Below, in pieces: positions 1 through 7,530 of a stretch of DNA of 64,000 nt. Every line of letters starts with the position of its first letter. Positions within the stretch are counted from its first letter, which is position 1. The position numbers were made by a program, and so were the translations under genes. Under the pieces are notes generated by a model, which ran no database searches, was not told the DNA's origin, and was given only the letters and a program-made list of their open reading frames with translations. The stretch covers positions 1,228,001-1,292,000 of the forward strand of contig NZ_CP075715.1 in the NCBI RefSeq assembly GCF_024584805.1, read 5' to 3'. The DNA comes from Streptomyces sp. FIT100 (lineage in GTDB: Bacteria; Actinomycetota; Actinomycetes; Streptomycetales; Streptomycetaceae).

Positions 1-214
1 CCACCGTGTTCATCTCGGTGTCGACGGCGAGCAGGTAGTTGCAGCCCTCGGTGCCGTGCTCCAGCACCTCGGCGAGGAAGAAGGGCGCGGCGAACCGCTT
101 GCCCTGGAGCCGCCCCTGCATGTCGGGGAAGGCCAGGACGACGGTGTCGATCTCGCCGCTCGCGACGAGCGCGCGCAGCTCGTCGAGAGCCAGCGGGGGT
201 GTGCGGTCTGCCAC
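1..214 (-). CDS. Glutamine synthetase-like enzyme (GlnA4-like), N-terminal fragment
   Basis: Only the first 71 codons are inside the window; the gene runs off the left edge. Translation starts at GTG 214, with GAAGGAG at about 222-228 as ribosome site. The peptide carries the N-terminal beta-grasp pattern of the glutamine synthetase family (FPDMQGRLQGKRF, then GCNYLLAVDTEMNT). This start resembles the Streptomyces GlnA-like proteins that gamma-glutamylate amines rather than ammonia, and its position beside a permease and a C26 amidohydrolase resembles the S. coelicolor ethanolamine locus. The catalytic part is not visible, so substrate is inference from context. It is divergent from the regulator starting at 290. 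Confidence 0.85.
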   Translation of the reverse strand, partial: MADRTPPLALDELRALVASGEIDTVVLAFPDMQGRLQGKRFAAPFFLAEVLEHGTEGCNYLLAVDTEMNTV

Positions 215-289
215 GGATTACGCTCCTTCGGTCAGCCGGGAACACTTAAGGTATTGCGGAAGACCATTGCTTGGGAAGGGGAAACCGCC

Positions 290-1018
290 GTGACGAGGAA
301 AAGCGAGCCGGCGGACCGGCTGACGGCCGTGCTGCGTCCGGTGCGGGCGGGCAACGGCTTCGAGGAGGCGCTTGAGCAGATCCTGCGGCTGATGCGGCTC
401 GGGCTGGTGCCGGGCGGACAGCGGCTGCCCGCCGAGCGGGAGTTGGCGGAGCGGATGGGGATCAGCCGTGTCACGCTCCGCGAGGTGCTGAAGGTCCTCC
501 AGGAGGAGGGCCTGGTGGAGAGCCGACGCGGCCGGTACGGCGGAACGTTCGTGCTGCACCGCGACCGCACCCCGGGCGAGCAGGAGCTGCGCCGGCGCAT
601 CGCGGCGGTCGACGTCGAGGACACGCTGCGCTTCCGCGAGGTCCTTGAGGTCGGTGCCGCAGGGCTGTGCGCGGCACACGGCATCGGCGACGAGGGCGCC
701 GAGCGGCTACGCAGGGCCCTGACTGCGACGCACGACGCCCAGTTGGACGATTACCGGCGCTGCGACACGCTGCTGCACCTGACCCTCGCCGAGCTGTCCG
801 GCTCCCCCACGCTGACCACGCAGTACGCCGCAGTCCGGGCGACCGTGAACGACCTGCTGGACTGCATCCCGCTGCTCGTGCGGAACCTGGAGCACTCCCA
901 GCAGCAGCACATCGCGCTGGTCGACGCGGTGCTGGACGGGGACGCGGACGCGGCCCGCGAGGTGATGCGGGAGCACTGCGCCGGCACGGCCGCGCTGCTG
1001 CGGGGTTTCCTCGCGTAA
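290..1018 (+). CDS. FadR-family GntR transcriptional regulator
   Basis: A 242-residue DNA-binding repressor or activator. The winged helix covers about residues 20-90, with the GntR signature LPAERELAERMGISRVTLREVL and the wing GRYGGTFV. The C-terminal FCD-type helical domain (about 105-240) contains the usual acidic/histidine ligand pocket pattern (FREVLEVGAAGLCA ... LLHLTLAELSGS ... QQQHIALVDAVL). GTG 290 is preferred over the in-frame start at 56 because that region overlaps the divergent glnA-like gene and GGGAAGGGG lies just upstream of 290. Divergent to glnA-like and followed by the permease, it probably controls this amine-utilisation locus. Confidence 0.9.
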   Translation: MTRKSEPADRLTAVLRPVRAGNGFEEALEQILRLMRLGLVPGGQRLPAERELAERMGISRVTLREVLKVLQEEGLVESRRGRYGGTFVLHRDRTPGEQELRRRIAAVDVEDTLRFREVLEVGAAGLCAAHGIGDEGAERLRRALTATHDAQLDDYRRCDTLLHLTLAELSGSPTLTTQYAAVRATVNDLLDCIPLLVRNLEHSQQQHIALVDAVLDGDADAAREVMREHCAGTAALLRGFLA

Positions 1019-1095
1019 GCGGTTGCGCGCGGTTGCATGCGGCTGCGTAACCCGAAAGTAACGCACGGGTCTTGCGTTTCACCCCCACGCCCCGC

Positions 1096-1117
1096 AATGG
1101 TATGGCTCCATTCCATT
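1096..1117. promoter_or_regulatory. Near-perfect palindrome upstream of the permease gene (possible operator)
   Basis: The arms are AATGGTATGG and CCATTCCATT around a CT centre, matching at all but one pair. It lies 24 bp before the permease ATG and 78 bp after the regulator stop. An AATGGT half-site also occurs on the minus strand near 268, in front of the glnA-like gene. A binding site for the adjacent FadR-type regulator is an inference. Confidence 0.4.
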
Positions 1118-1140
1118 GGGCCCGACGCGGGAGCTCTGCC

Positions 1141-2592
1141 ATGACGCTGGAAGACACCACCGGGAGTGCCGGCCCCGGCACGACCCCACCATCGGACGCC
1201 TATCTCGAACGCCGCACGCTGCGGCGCGGCAGTGCGGGATGGCTGCTGCTGACCGGTCTCGGTGTCGCCTACGTCGTCTCCGGCGACTTCTCCGGCTGGA
1301 ACATCGGCCTGTCCAAGGGCGGTTTCGGCGGGCTCGCCGCCGCGACCGTGCTCATGGGGCTGATGTACGCGTGCCTCGTCTTCGCGCTCGCCGAGCTGTC
1401 GGCCATCCTGCCGACGGCGGGCGGCGGTTACGGGTTCGCGCGCCGGGCCCTCGGCACCTGGGGCGGCTTCCTCACCGGTACGGCGATCCTGATCGAGTAC
1501 ATCCTCGCGCCGGCCGCGATCGCCATCTTCATCGGCGACTACGTCGAGTCGCTCGGGCTGTTCGGGCTCACCTCCGGCTGGCCGGTCTACCTCGCCTGCT
1601 TCGCCGTCTTCATCGGCATCCATCTGTGGGGTGTCGGCGAGGCGCTGCGGTTCAGCCTGGTGGTGACGGCGATCGCGGTCGCCGCGCTGCTGATCTTCGC
1701 GGTGGGGGCGTTCACGGAGTTCCGGGCCGCCGGTCTCGACGACATTCCGGTGGACACGAGCGCGGTCGGGTCGAGTTCGTGGCTGCCGTTCGGACTGCTG
1801 GGCATCTGGGCGGCGTTCCCCTTCGGCATGTGGTTCTTCCTCGGGGTGGAGGGTGTGCCGCTCGCGGCCGAGGAGGCGAAGGACCCGGTCCGGTCGATGC
1901 CGAGGGCGCTCGCCGTCTCCATGGGCATCCTCGCGCTCCTGGCCGTGCTGACCTTCCTCGCGGCGAGCGGGGCGAAGGGCTCCGCCGCCATCCAGGACGC
2001 CGGGAACCCGCTGGTGGTCGCCCTCCAGGGGGACGGCGACCCGACCCCGCTGAGCCGCTTCGTCAACTATGCGGGGCTCGCCGGCCTCGTGGCCTCGTTC
2101 TTCTCGCTCATCTACGCCGGGTCGCGGCAGTTGTTCGCGCTGTCCCGGGCCGGGTACCTGCCCCGGTTCCTGTCGCTGACCAGCCGCCGCAAGTCCCCGT
2201 ACCTGGGGCTGCTGATCCCCGGCGCGATCGGCTTCGCGCTGGCGGCGGGGACCGGCGACGGGGCGCGGATGCTGAACATCGCAGTCTTCGGCGCGACGAT
2301 CTCGTACGCGCTGATGGCGCTGTCCCACATCGTGCTGCGGCGGCGGGAGCCCGAGCTGGCGCGTCCGTACCGTACGCCCGGCGGGGTGCTGACCTCGTCC
2401 GTCGCGTTCGTGCTGGCGCTGTCGGCGCTGGTCGCGACGTTCCTGGTGGACAAGGACGCGGCGTTCATCGCGCTCGCCGTGTACGGCGTGGCCCTCGCCT
2501 ACTTCGCCTTCTACAGTCGGCACCGGCTCGTGGCACAGGCGCCGGAGGAGGAGTTCGCGGCGCTGGCGGCCGCCGAAGCCGAACTCAAGTGA
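1141..2592 (+). CDS. APC-family amino acid/ethanolamine permease
   Basis: An integral membrane transporter of 483 residues with about 12 hydrophobic segments. The first carries the APC substrate-binding loop (VVSGDFSGWNIGLSKGGFGGL), and LSAILPTAGGGYGFARRALG and EGVPLAAEEAKDPVRSMPRAL are typical of the ethanolamine-permease branch. ATG 1141 follows GGGAGCT; earlier in-frame starts (1072, 1099) would add a non-conserved tail. The stop is 13 bp before the next gene, so the two are co-transcribed. Uptake of ethanolamine or a related amine for the GlnA-like enzyme is inferred from family and context; other amino acid substrates are possible. Confidence 0.88.
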   Translation: MTLEDTTGSAGPGTTPPSDAYLERRTLRRGSAGWLLLTGLGVAYVVSGDFSGWNIGLSKGGFGGLAAATVLMGLMYACLVFALAELSAILPTAGGGYGFARRALGTWGGFLTGTAILIEYILAPAAIAIFIGDYVESLGLFGLTSGWPVYLACFAVFIGIHLWGVGEALRFSLVVTAIAVAALLIFAVGAFTEFRAAGLDDIPVDTSAVGSSSWLPFGLLGIWAAFPFGMWFFLGVEGVPLAAEEAKDPVRSMPRALAVSMGILALLAVLTFLAASGAKGSAAIQDAGNPLVVALQGDGDPTPLSRFVNYAGLAGLVASFFSLIYAGSRQLFALSRAGYLPRFLSLTSRRKSPYLGLLIPGAIGFALAAGTGDGARMLNIAVFGATISYALMALSHIVLRRREPELARPYRTPGGVLTSSVAFVLALSALVATFLVDKDAAFIALAVYGVALAYFAFYSRHRLVAQAPEEEFAALAAAEAELK

Positions 2593-2605
2593 CCGGAGGA
2601 GACTG

Positions 2606-3316
2606 GTGACCATGCGACCGCAGCCGCCGCCGCTCATCGGCGTCAGCACGTATCTGACGCCCGCGTCGTGGGGCGTCTGGGAGCTGCCGGCCGTGCTGCT
2701 GCCCGAGGGATATCCGCGGCTCGTCCAGTCGGCAGGGGGCATCGCGGTGATGCTCCCGCCGGACGACCCCGGGCGGGCGGCGGGGGTGGTGTCGCGGTTG
2801 GACGGACTCGTCGTGGCGGGCGGGCCGGACGTCGAGCCCGTACGGTACGGCGCCGAGCCGGACCCGCGCACGGGCCCGCCCGCGCGGGAACGGGACGCGT
2901 GGGAACTCGCCCTGATCGAGGCGGCGCTGGCGTCGGCGACGCCGCTGCTCGGGATCTGCCGGGGCATGCAGCTGCTGAACGTGGCCCTCGGCGGCACGCT
3001 CGTCCAGCACCTGGACGGCCACGCGAAGGAGCCCGGCGTCTTCACCCGCCACGACGTGGCCCCGGTCCCCGGGACGCGGTACGCCTCCCTGGTGCCGGAG
3101 GAGTCCTCGGTCCCGACCTACCACCACCAGGCGGTGTCCCGCCTCGGCACGGGCCTGATCGCCTCGGCCCACGCGTCCGACGGGACGGTGGAGGCGGTCG
3201 AACTCCCCGGCGGAGCCGGGGAGTTCGAAGGGTGGGCGCTGGGCGTCCAATGGCACCCGGAAATGGGCGAGGACACACGGGTGATGCGGGGCCTGGTGAA
3301 CGCGGCCTCCACCTGA
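2606..3316 (+). CDS. Peptidase C26 / class I glutamine amidotransferase-like gamma-glutamyl hydrolase (PuuD-like)
   Basis: A 236-residue cytosolic hydrolase. The nucleophile elbow GICRGMQLLNV supplies the catalytic Cys near residue 119, and the His-Glu pair is in GVQWHPE near 212. PuuD-type enzymes cleave gamma-glutamyl-amine conjugates, which fits the neighbouring GlnA-like synthetase and permease. GGAGGA ends 6 bases before GTG 2606; an ATG two codons later is the alternative start. It is the last gene of the operon, followed by a long repeat-rich gap. Confidence 0.87.
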   Translation: MTMRPQPPPLIGVSTYLTPASWGVWELPAVLLPEGYPRLVQSAGGIAVMLPPDDPGRAAGVVSRLDGLVVAGGPDVEPVRYGAEPDPRTGPPARERDAWELALIEAALASATPLLGICRGMQLLNVALGGTLVQHLDGHAKEPGVFTRHDVAPVPGTRYASLVPEESSVPTYHHQAVSRLGTGLIASAHASDGTVEAVELPGGAGEFEGWALGVQWHPEMGEDTRVMRGLVNAAST

Positions 3317-3390
3317 CGGACGCCCGGGGCCCCGGGGGCCCCGCCCCGCCTGGCCTGCCTGCCCCGGGCCGGGTGCGCGTTGGGCACGCC

Positions 3391-3631
3391 CGGTGTGTGG
3401 GGCGCGTCCGGCATCGGAGGTGCGTCCGGTGCCGGGGTTGCGGGGTGCGGTGGCGTGCCGCGTGCGGTGCGCGGGCGCGTCCGGTGTGTGGGGCGCGTCC
3501 CGCATCGGAGGTGCGTCCGGTGCCGGGGTTGCGGGGTGCGGTGGCGTGCCGCGTGCGGTGCGCGGGCGCGTCCGGTGTGTGGGGCGCGTCCGGCATCGGA
3601 GGTGCGTCCGGTGCCGGGGTTGCGGGGTGCG
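3391..3631. repeat. 91-bp tandem repeat, about 2.6 copies
   Basis: Units begin at 3391, 3482 and 3573 with the same phrase CGGTGTGTGGGGCGCGTCC and are almost identical over 91 bp. The third copy diverges near 3631. The period is not a multiple of three, so the open frames crossing it are not conserved as protein repeats. It lies in a convergent gap and I see no coding signal. Confidence 0.9.
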
Positions 3632-3664
3632 GCGGGCGCGCCCGGTGTGGTGGGTGCGGGTCCC

Positions 3665-3781
3665 GGGGCCCCTCCGGGCTCGACTCCTCGGGGTCGGCGG
3701 CATACAGGCCCGCCCAATTGGGTGCCCGGTGTTTGCCGCCGTCCCCTGCGGGGCCGACCCTGCACGGCCCCTCCCCGGGCC
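3665..3781 (+). repeat. Dispersed intergenic block, copy 1
   Basis: A block of about 117 bp beginning CCCCTCCGGGCTCGACTCC and ending GCGGGGCCGACCCTGCACGG. The same block occurs at 13812-13928 on this strand and at 63031-63137 on the opposite strand. Copies differ by short indels that break any reading frame. It follows the C26 hydrolase gene in the same orientation. Confidence 0.8.
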
Positions 3782-4125
3782 AGGCGTGGCCGGTACCGGT
3801 CGTCCCTCCGGTGCAGGCCGTCTGCCACCACCGGCCCGAAGTCACCCCGTGGAAGTGCCGGGACTTCCCAGCCCGCACGGGCCGCTGTCGGCGCGTCACG
3901 CGCACCAGGCCGCTGTCGCCGACGGCGCGCAACCGCCCACGGGTGGAGTCCGGCCGCAGGCCGGGCACGCCCCCCACCCGGTCCGCAGCCGGAGACGGCG
4001 GGGGCGGGGTCACCCCGGCCCGCACGGGCCGCTGTAGGCGCGCGCAACCGCCCACGAGAGGACCCGCACCTCTCCCCCTTCCCACACAGGTGGTGCGGGT
4101 GGGAAAACCCAGCCCGGAGGGGGCG
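3782..4125. other. Remainder of convergent gap with a direct repeat
   Basis: No gene is supported here. GCCCGCACGGGCCGCTGT is present twice, at 3871-3888 and 4018-4035, each followed by a GGCGCG-rich stretch. GC-rich hairpins near 4060-4125 could terminate both converging transcripts, but no single clean terminator can be assigned. Confidence 0.5.
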
Positions 4126-5061
4126 TCACCCCGCGGGGCGGCGCGTCAGGGTCAGGAGGTCGCGGGCCGGGCCCGTGGGGCGTGGGCCGCGCGGCCAGAC
4201 CGCGCGCAGGTCGCGGCGGAGGGGCACGCCCTCCAGCGGCACGCGGACGAGGCGCCGTGACGCCAGCTCCTCCGTGACCGCCAGTTCGCTCAGCACCGCC
4301 GGCCCCGCCCCGCTCACCGCCGCCGCCTTCACCGCCGTGGTCGAGGCGAGTTCGAGCAGCGGCTCGGCAAGCCCGCCGTACTCCGCGAGCGCGGAGTCGA
4401 GGACCTGCCGGGTCCCGGAGCCGCGTTCGCGCAGCACCAGCGAGGTCCCCGCGAGCTCCGCCGGTGGCAGCGCGGCACGCCGTCGCCCCCACGGATGCCC
4501 CGGCGCGGCCACGACGACCAGCCGGTCATGGCCGATGACCGTGCCGTCGAGCCCCGGCGGCACCGCGAGCCCTTCCACGAAGCCCAGGTCGGCCTCGTCC
4601 CGCAGGAGCCGCTCCGCGACGGCGGCCGAGTTGCCCGCCAGCAGCGACACCGCCGTACCCGGCCGTTCCTGGCGCAGCGCGATGAGCCAGCCGGGCAGCA
4701 GGTACTCGGCGATGGTCATGCTCGCCGCGACCCGCAGCCGTGAGTCCCGCCGGGCCCGCAGCGCCTGCGCGCCCGCGTCGAACGCCTCGGCCGCCTCGAC
4801 GATGCGCCGGGCCCAGTCGGTGACGAGCGCCCCGGCGTCGGTGAGCCGGGAGCCGCGCGGTGAGCGGTCGAGGAGGGCGACGCCGAGCTGCCGTTCCATG
4901 GAGCGGACACGGCTGCTGGCGGCGGGCTGGGTGATGCCCAGCTCACGGGCCGCCCGCCCGAGGCTGCCGTGCCGGGCCACGGCCAGCAGCAGTTCCAGGG
5001 CGCCGAGGTCGGGAACGCGGTCGGCCAGCAGGCCGCGGGGGTCATCGCCGGTGGAGCTCAT
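4126..5061 (-). CDS. LysR-type transcriptional regulator (CysB-like sulphur/anion group)
   Basis: A 311-residue regulator. The N-terminal winged helix (about 17-75) is typical: LELLLAVARHGSLGRAARELGITQPAASSRVRSMERQLG. Two effector-binding lobes follow from about residue 105. Start ATG 5061 overlaps a LysR-type palindrome. It is transcribed away from the TDT exporter gene 70 bp upstream, and LysR regulators normally control the divergent neighbour. The effector is unknown; sulphite or another anion is plausible from the partner only. Confidence 0.9.
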   Translation of the reverse strand: MSSTGDDPRGLLADRVPDLGALELLLAVARHGSLGRAARELGITQPAASSRVRSMERQLGVALLDRSPRGSRLTDAGALVTDWARRIVEAAEAFDAGAQALRARRDSRLRVAASMTIAEYLLPGWLIALRQERPGTAVSLLAGNSAAVAERLLRDEADLGFVEGLAVPPGLDGTVIGHDRLVVVAAPGHPWGRRRAALPPAELAGTSLVLRERGSGTRQVLDSALAEYGGLAEPLLELASTTAVKAAAVSGAGPAVLSELAVTEELASRRLVRVPLEGVPLRRDLRAVWPRGPRPTGPARDLLTLTRRPAG

Positions 5062-5075
5062 AAGCCCAGCTTATG
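5059..5075. promoter_or_regulatory. LysR-type operator between divergent lysR and TDT genes
   Basis: CATAAG and CTTATG are exact inverted arms separated by five bases, giving the T-N11-A core expected of LysR-type sites. It overlaps the regulator's own start codon, so it fits autorepression plus control of the divergent exporter gene at 5132. Confidence 0.6.
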
Positions 5076-5131
5076 TGGGCATAGGGAAATGATCCCTGGT
5101 GGGGGCGGGTTCGGCGGCAGAGGGTGGCCGC

Positions 5132-6202
5132 ATGGACACCCTCTCACTCCGCGATCTCGGCCCGAACTGGTACGCCGCTGTCATGGGCACCGCGATCGTG
5201 GCCAACGCCGGTGCCGTGCTGCCGGTGCAGCCCTTCGGTCTGCGGGCCGCCTGCACGGCGGTGTGGGGGCTGTCGGTGCTGCTGCTGGGGGTCCTGCTCG
5301 TCGCCCGCGCCGCCCACTGGATCCACCACCCGGACCGGGCGCGCGCCCATCTCCTCGATCCGGCGGTCGCTCCGTTCTACGGCTGCCTCGCGATGGCGCT
5401 GCTCGCGGTGGGGACCGGGACGGTCACGCTCGGCCCGGACCTCGTCGGCGAGGGGACCGCGGTCGTGGCGGGCGCCGTGCTGTTCGCGGTCGGCACGCTC
5501 ACGGCGCTCGCGGCCGCCGTCGTGGTCCCGTATCTGATGATCACGTACCACCGGCCCGCCCCGGGCAGCGCTTCGCCGGTGTGGCTGCTGCCGGTGGTGG
5601 CGCCGATGGTGTCCGCCGCGTTCGGCCCGCTGCTGGCGGAGCGGCTGCCGGCCGGTCAGGGGCGGGACACCCTGCTGCTGGCCTGCGGGGCGATGGCCGG
5701 GCTGAGCGGGCTCGCGGTGCTGGTGATCCTGCCGCTGGTCTTCGCCCGGCTGGTCCACCACGGCCCGCTGCCGCTCGCCCTGACACCGACGCTGTTCCTG
5801 GTGCTCGGCCCGCTGGGCCAGTCCACGACCGCGGTGGAGAAGCTGGCGGACACGGGCGGCATGGGCGCCCTGGCCGTCCTCTACGGGGTGCCGGTGATGG
5901 GCTTCGCACTGCTGTGGATGGCGCTGGCGGGGCTCATGGTGGCCGGGGCGTTCCGGCGGGGCATGCCGTTCACGATGACGTGGTGGGCGTTCACCTTCCC
6001 CGTGGGCACCTGTGTCACCGGCGCGGCGGGGCTGGCGGCGCACACGGGCCTGGCGGCGCTGGAGTGGCTCGCGGTGGGGCTGTACGCGTTCCTCGTCGGG
6101 GCCTGGGCGGTGGCCGCGACCCGTACGCTGCGCGGTCTGGTCAGTGGAGCGCTGCTCGCAGCGCCTCGGGCGCCGCTGCCAGTGACGGCCCGTACCACGT
6201 GA
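5132..6202 (+). CDS. TDT-family transporter (TehA/SLAC1/Ssu1 fold), possible sulphite or dicarboxylate exporter
   Basis: A 356-residue membrane protein with about ten hydrophobic helices. It opens LGPNWYAAVMGTAIVANAG, typical of the voltage-dependent anion channel/TDT superfamily. ATG 5132 is preferred to the GTG-type start at 5099 by alignment to the usual start of the family. It is controlled in all likelihood by the divergent LysR protein. Its last 62 bases overlap the 3' end of the convergent metal-receptor gene, an unusual arrangement. The transported anion cannot be told from sequence. Confidence 0.88.
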   Translation: MDTLSLRDLGPNWYAAVMGTAIVANAGAVLPVQPFGLRAACTAVWGLSVLLLGVLLVARAAHWIHHPDRARAHLLDPAVAPFYGCLAMALLAVGTGTVTLGPDLVGEGTAVVAGAVLFAVGTLTALAAAVVVPYLMITYHRPAPGSASPVWLLPVVAPMVSAAFGPLLAERLPAGQGRDTLLLACGAMAGLSGLAVLVILPLVFARLVHHGPLPLALTPTLFLVLGPLGQSTTAVEKLADTGGMGALAVLYGVPVMGFALLWMALAGLMVAGAFRRGMPFTMTWWAFTFPVGTCVTGAAGLAAHTGLAALEWLAVGLYAFLVGAWAVAATRTLRGLVSGALLAAPRAPLPVTARTT

Positions 6203-6848
6203 GCATGCGCCCGTCGACGAGGGCGGCGGGCATTGCGGGGAACGCCTCGGGGCCGTCGTCCGCGGTGAAGCGGTAGGGCTCGTCGGGCAGGACGACGAGG
6301 TCGGCGCCGGATGCGTTCAGCTCGTCGAGCGGGATGCGCGGGTAGCGGTCGGGGTGGTCTGCGTAGACGTTGGTCACACCGAGGCGGGCGAGCAGGTCGC
6401 CGGCGAAGGTGTCGCGGCCCAGCACCATCCACGGCCGCCGCCAGACGGGGACGACCGCGCGCCGCGGTGCGCCCGGTGCGGCCGAGGTCCACGCGGCGTC
6501 GGCGTCGTCGAGCCAGCGGGGCCTGCCGATGCCGCAGGCGCGCAGGACGCGCTCCAGTTCGGTGAGGGCCTGCGGGAGCGTCCGTACCTCCGTGACCAGG
6601 ACGTCGAGTCCGGCGGCGCGCAGGGCGGCGAGGTCGGGTGCCCGGTTCTCCTCCTCGTTGGCGAGGACCAGGTCGGGCCGGAGGGCGACGATCGCGGGAA
6701 CGTCGGGGTTCTTGGTGCCGCCGACGCGGGCGGCGTCGAGCCCGGCGGGGTGGGTGCACCAGTCGGTGACCCCGGCGAGGACCCCGGGGGCGCTGACGGC
6801 GACGGCTTCGGTGAGGGAGGGGACGAGCGACACGACCCGTTTCCTCAC
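6141..6848 (-). CDS. Helical backbone metal receptor-like (BtuF/FhuD fold) protein without export signal
   Basis: A 235-residue protein with the fold of class III substrate-binding proteins. It begins directly with the first strand (VVSLVPSLTEAV) and includes GVTDWCTHP, RPDLVLANEEENR and GDLLARLGVTNVY, the pattern of cobalamin/haem-type receptors. There is no signal peptide or lipobox, so a cytosolic location is likely. The GTG start at 6848 overlaps the stop of the upstream XRE-cupin gene (GTGA), so the two are translationally coupled. No transporter permease or ATPase is adjacent. A ligand-sensing or ligand-delivery role is inference. Confidence 0.82.
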   Translation of the reverse strand: MRKRVVSLVPSLTEAVAVSAPGVLAGVTDWCTHPAGLDAARVGGTKNPDVPAIVALRPDLVLANEEENRAPDLAALRAAGLDVLVTEVRTLPQALTELERVLRACGIGRPRWLDDADAAWTSAAPGAPRRAVVPVWRRPWMVLGRDTFAGDLLARLGVTNVYADHPDRYPRIPLDELNASGADLVVLPDEPYRFTADDGPEAFPAMPAALVDGRMLTWYGPSLAAAPEALRAALH

Positions 6849-7396
6849 GGGCCGGCCTCGATGTGCGCCCCGACGCCGACGACGAGGAGGCGGGTGCCGG
6901 GCAGGGTGGCGCGCCAGCGGTGGCGCACCCCGCCGGAGAGGAAGAGCGTGTCGCCCTTCTCCAGGCGGTAGGCGCGGCCTTCGGCCTCGACGTCGACGGC
7001 CCCGTCGGCCACGTACATCAGCTCGTCGTTGCGGTGCTGGTACTCGCGGTCCGCGTCCTGTTCGCCGGTGTACTCGACGGCGTGCAGCTGGTGGTGGCCG
7101 CGCACGAGGCGGCGTACGCCCACTGCGGTGACGGGCACGGCCGCCTCGTCGGCCCGTACGACGTCGACGACCCGGGCGTTGTCCGCGGCGGCGAGCAGCT
7201 CGGCGGCCGTGGTCTCCAGCGCGTCGGCGACCCGCTGGAGGGAGCGCATGCTGGGGCGGGCCCGTTCGTTCTCGATCTGGCTGAGGAAGGGCACGGAAAG
7301 GCCGCTGCGCTCGGCCACGGCGGCCAGCGTGAGGTCGAGGGCCCGGCGCCGTCTGCGGACGGCGGAGCCGACGCGGAGTGTTTCCTTGTCTGCCAT
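6845..7396 (-). CDS. XRE-family regulator with C-terminal cupin domain
   Basis: A 183-residue regulator. The HTH_3 domain lies at about residues 9-63 (LTLAAVAERSGLSVPFLSQIENERARPSMRSLQRVADAL). A cupin_2 barrel follows (HRNDELMYVADGAVDVEAEGRAYRLEKGDTLFLSGGVRHRW) with the His and Glu pattern of a small-ligand sensor. ATG 7396 sits after GGGAGGGAG; the in-frame GTG at 7414 would overlap that site. It is coupled by GTGA overlap to the metal-receptor-like protein. XRE-cupin proteins usually repress their own operon in response to a metabolite bound in the cupin; the ligand is unknown. Confidence 0.88.
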   Translation of the reverse strand: MADKETLRVGSAVRRRRRALDLTLAAVAERSGLSVPFLSQIENERARPSMRSLQRVADALETTAAELLAAADNARVVDVVRADEAAVPVTAVGVRRLVRGHHQLHAVEYTGEQDADREYQHRNDELMYVADGAVDVEAEGRAYRLEKGDTLFLSGGVRHRWRATLPGTRLLVVGVGAHIEAGP

Positions 7397-7530
7397 CGCT
7401 GCGCTCCCTCCCACCCACTCAGTACCTTACGCAGATTCCCGGCGCGGAATCGCACAGTTGTCACAGACGTAACGGTGAGGGCCCCGCCACTGTATGTGAC
7501 GGGGCCCTTCCGGTGGGGGGAGAGAATGGT

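Noticed and set aside
751-3045. A 764-codon minus-strand open frame
   Set aside because: Antisense to the permease and C26 hydrolase genes, which have clear domains; the frame is low-complexity Arg/Gly/Pro-rich.
3380-5092. Long open frames through the 91-bp repeats
   Set aside because: They run into antisense of the LysR gene, have no ribosome site, and the 91-bp period shifts frame every unit.
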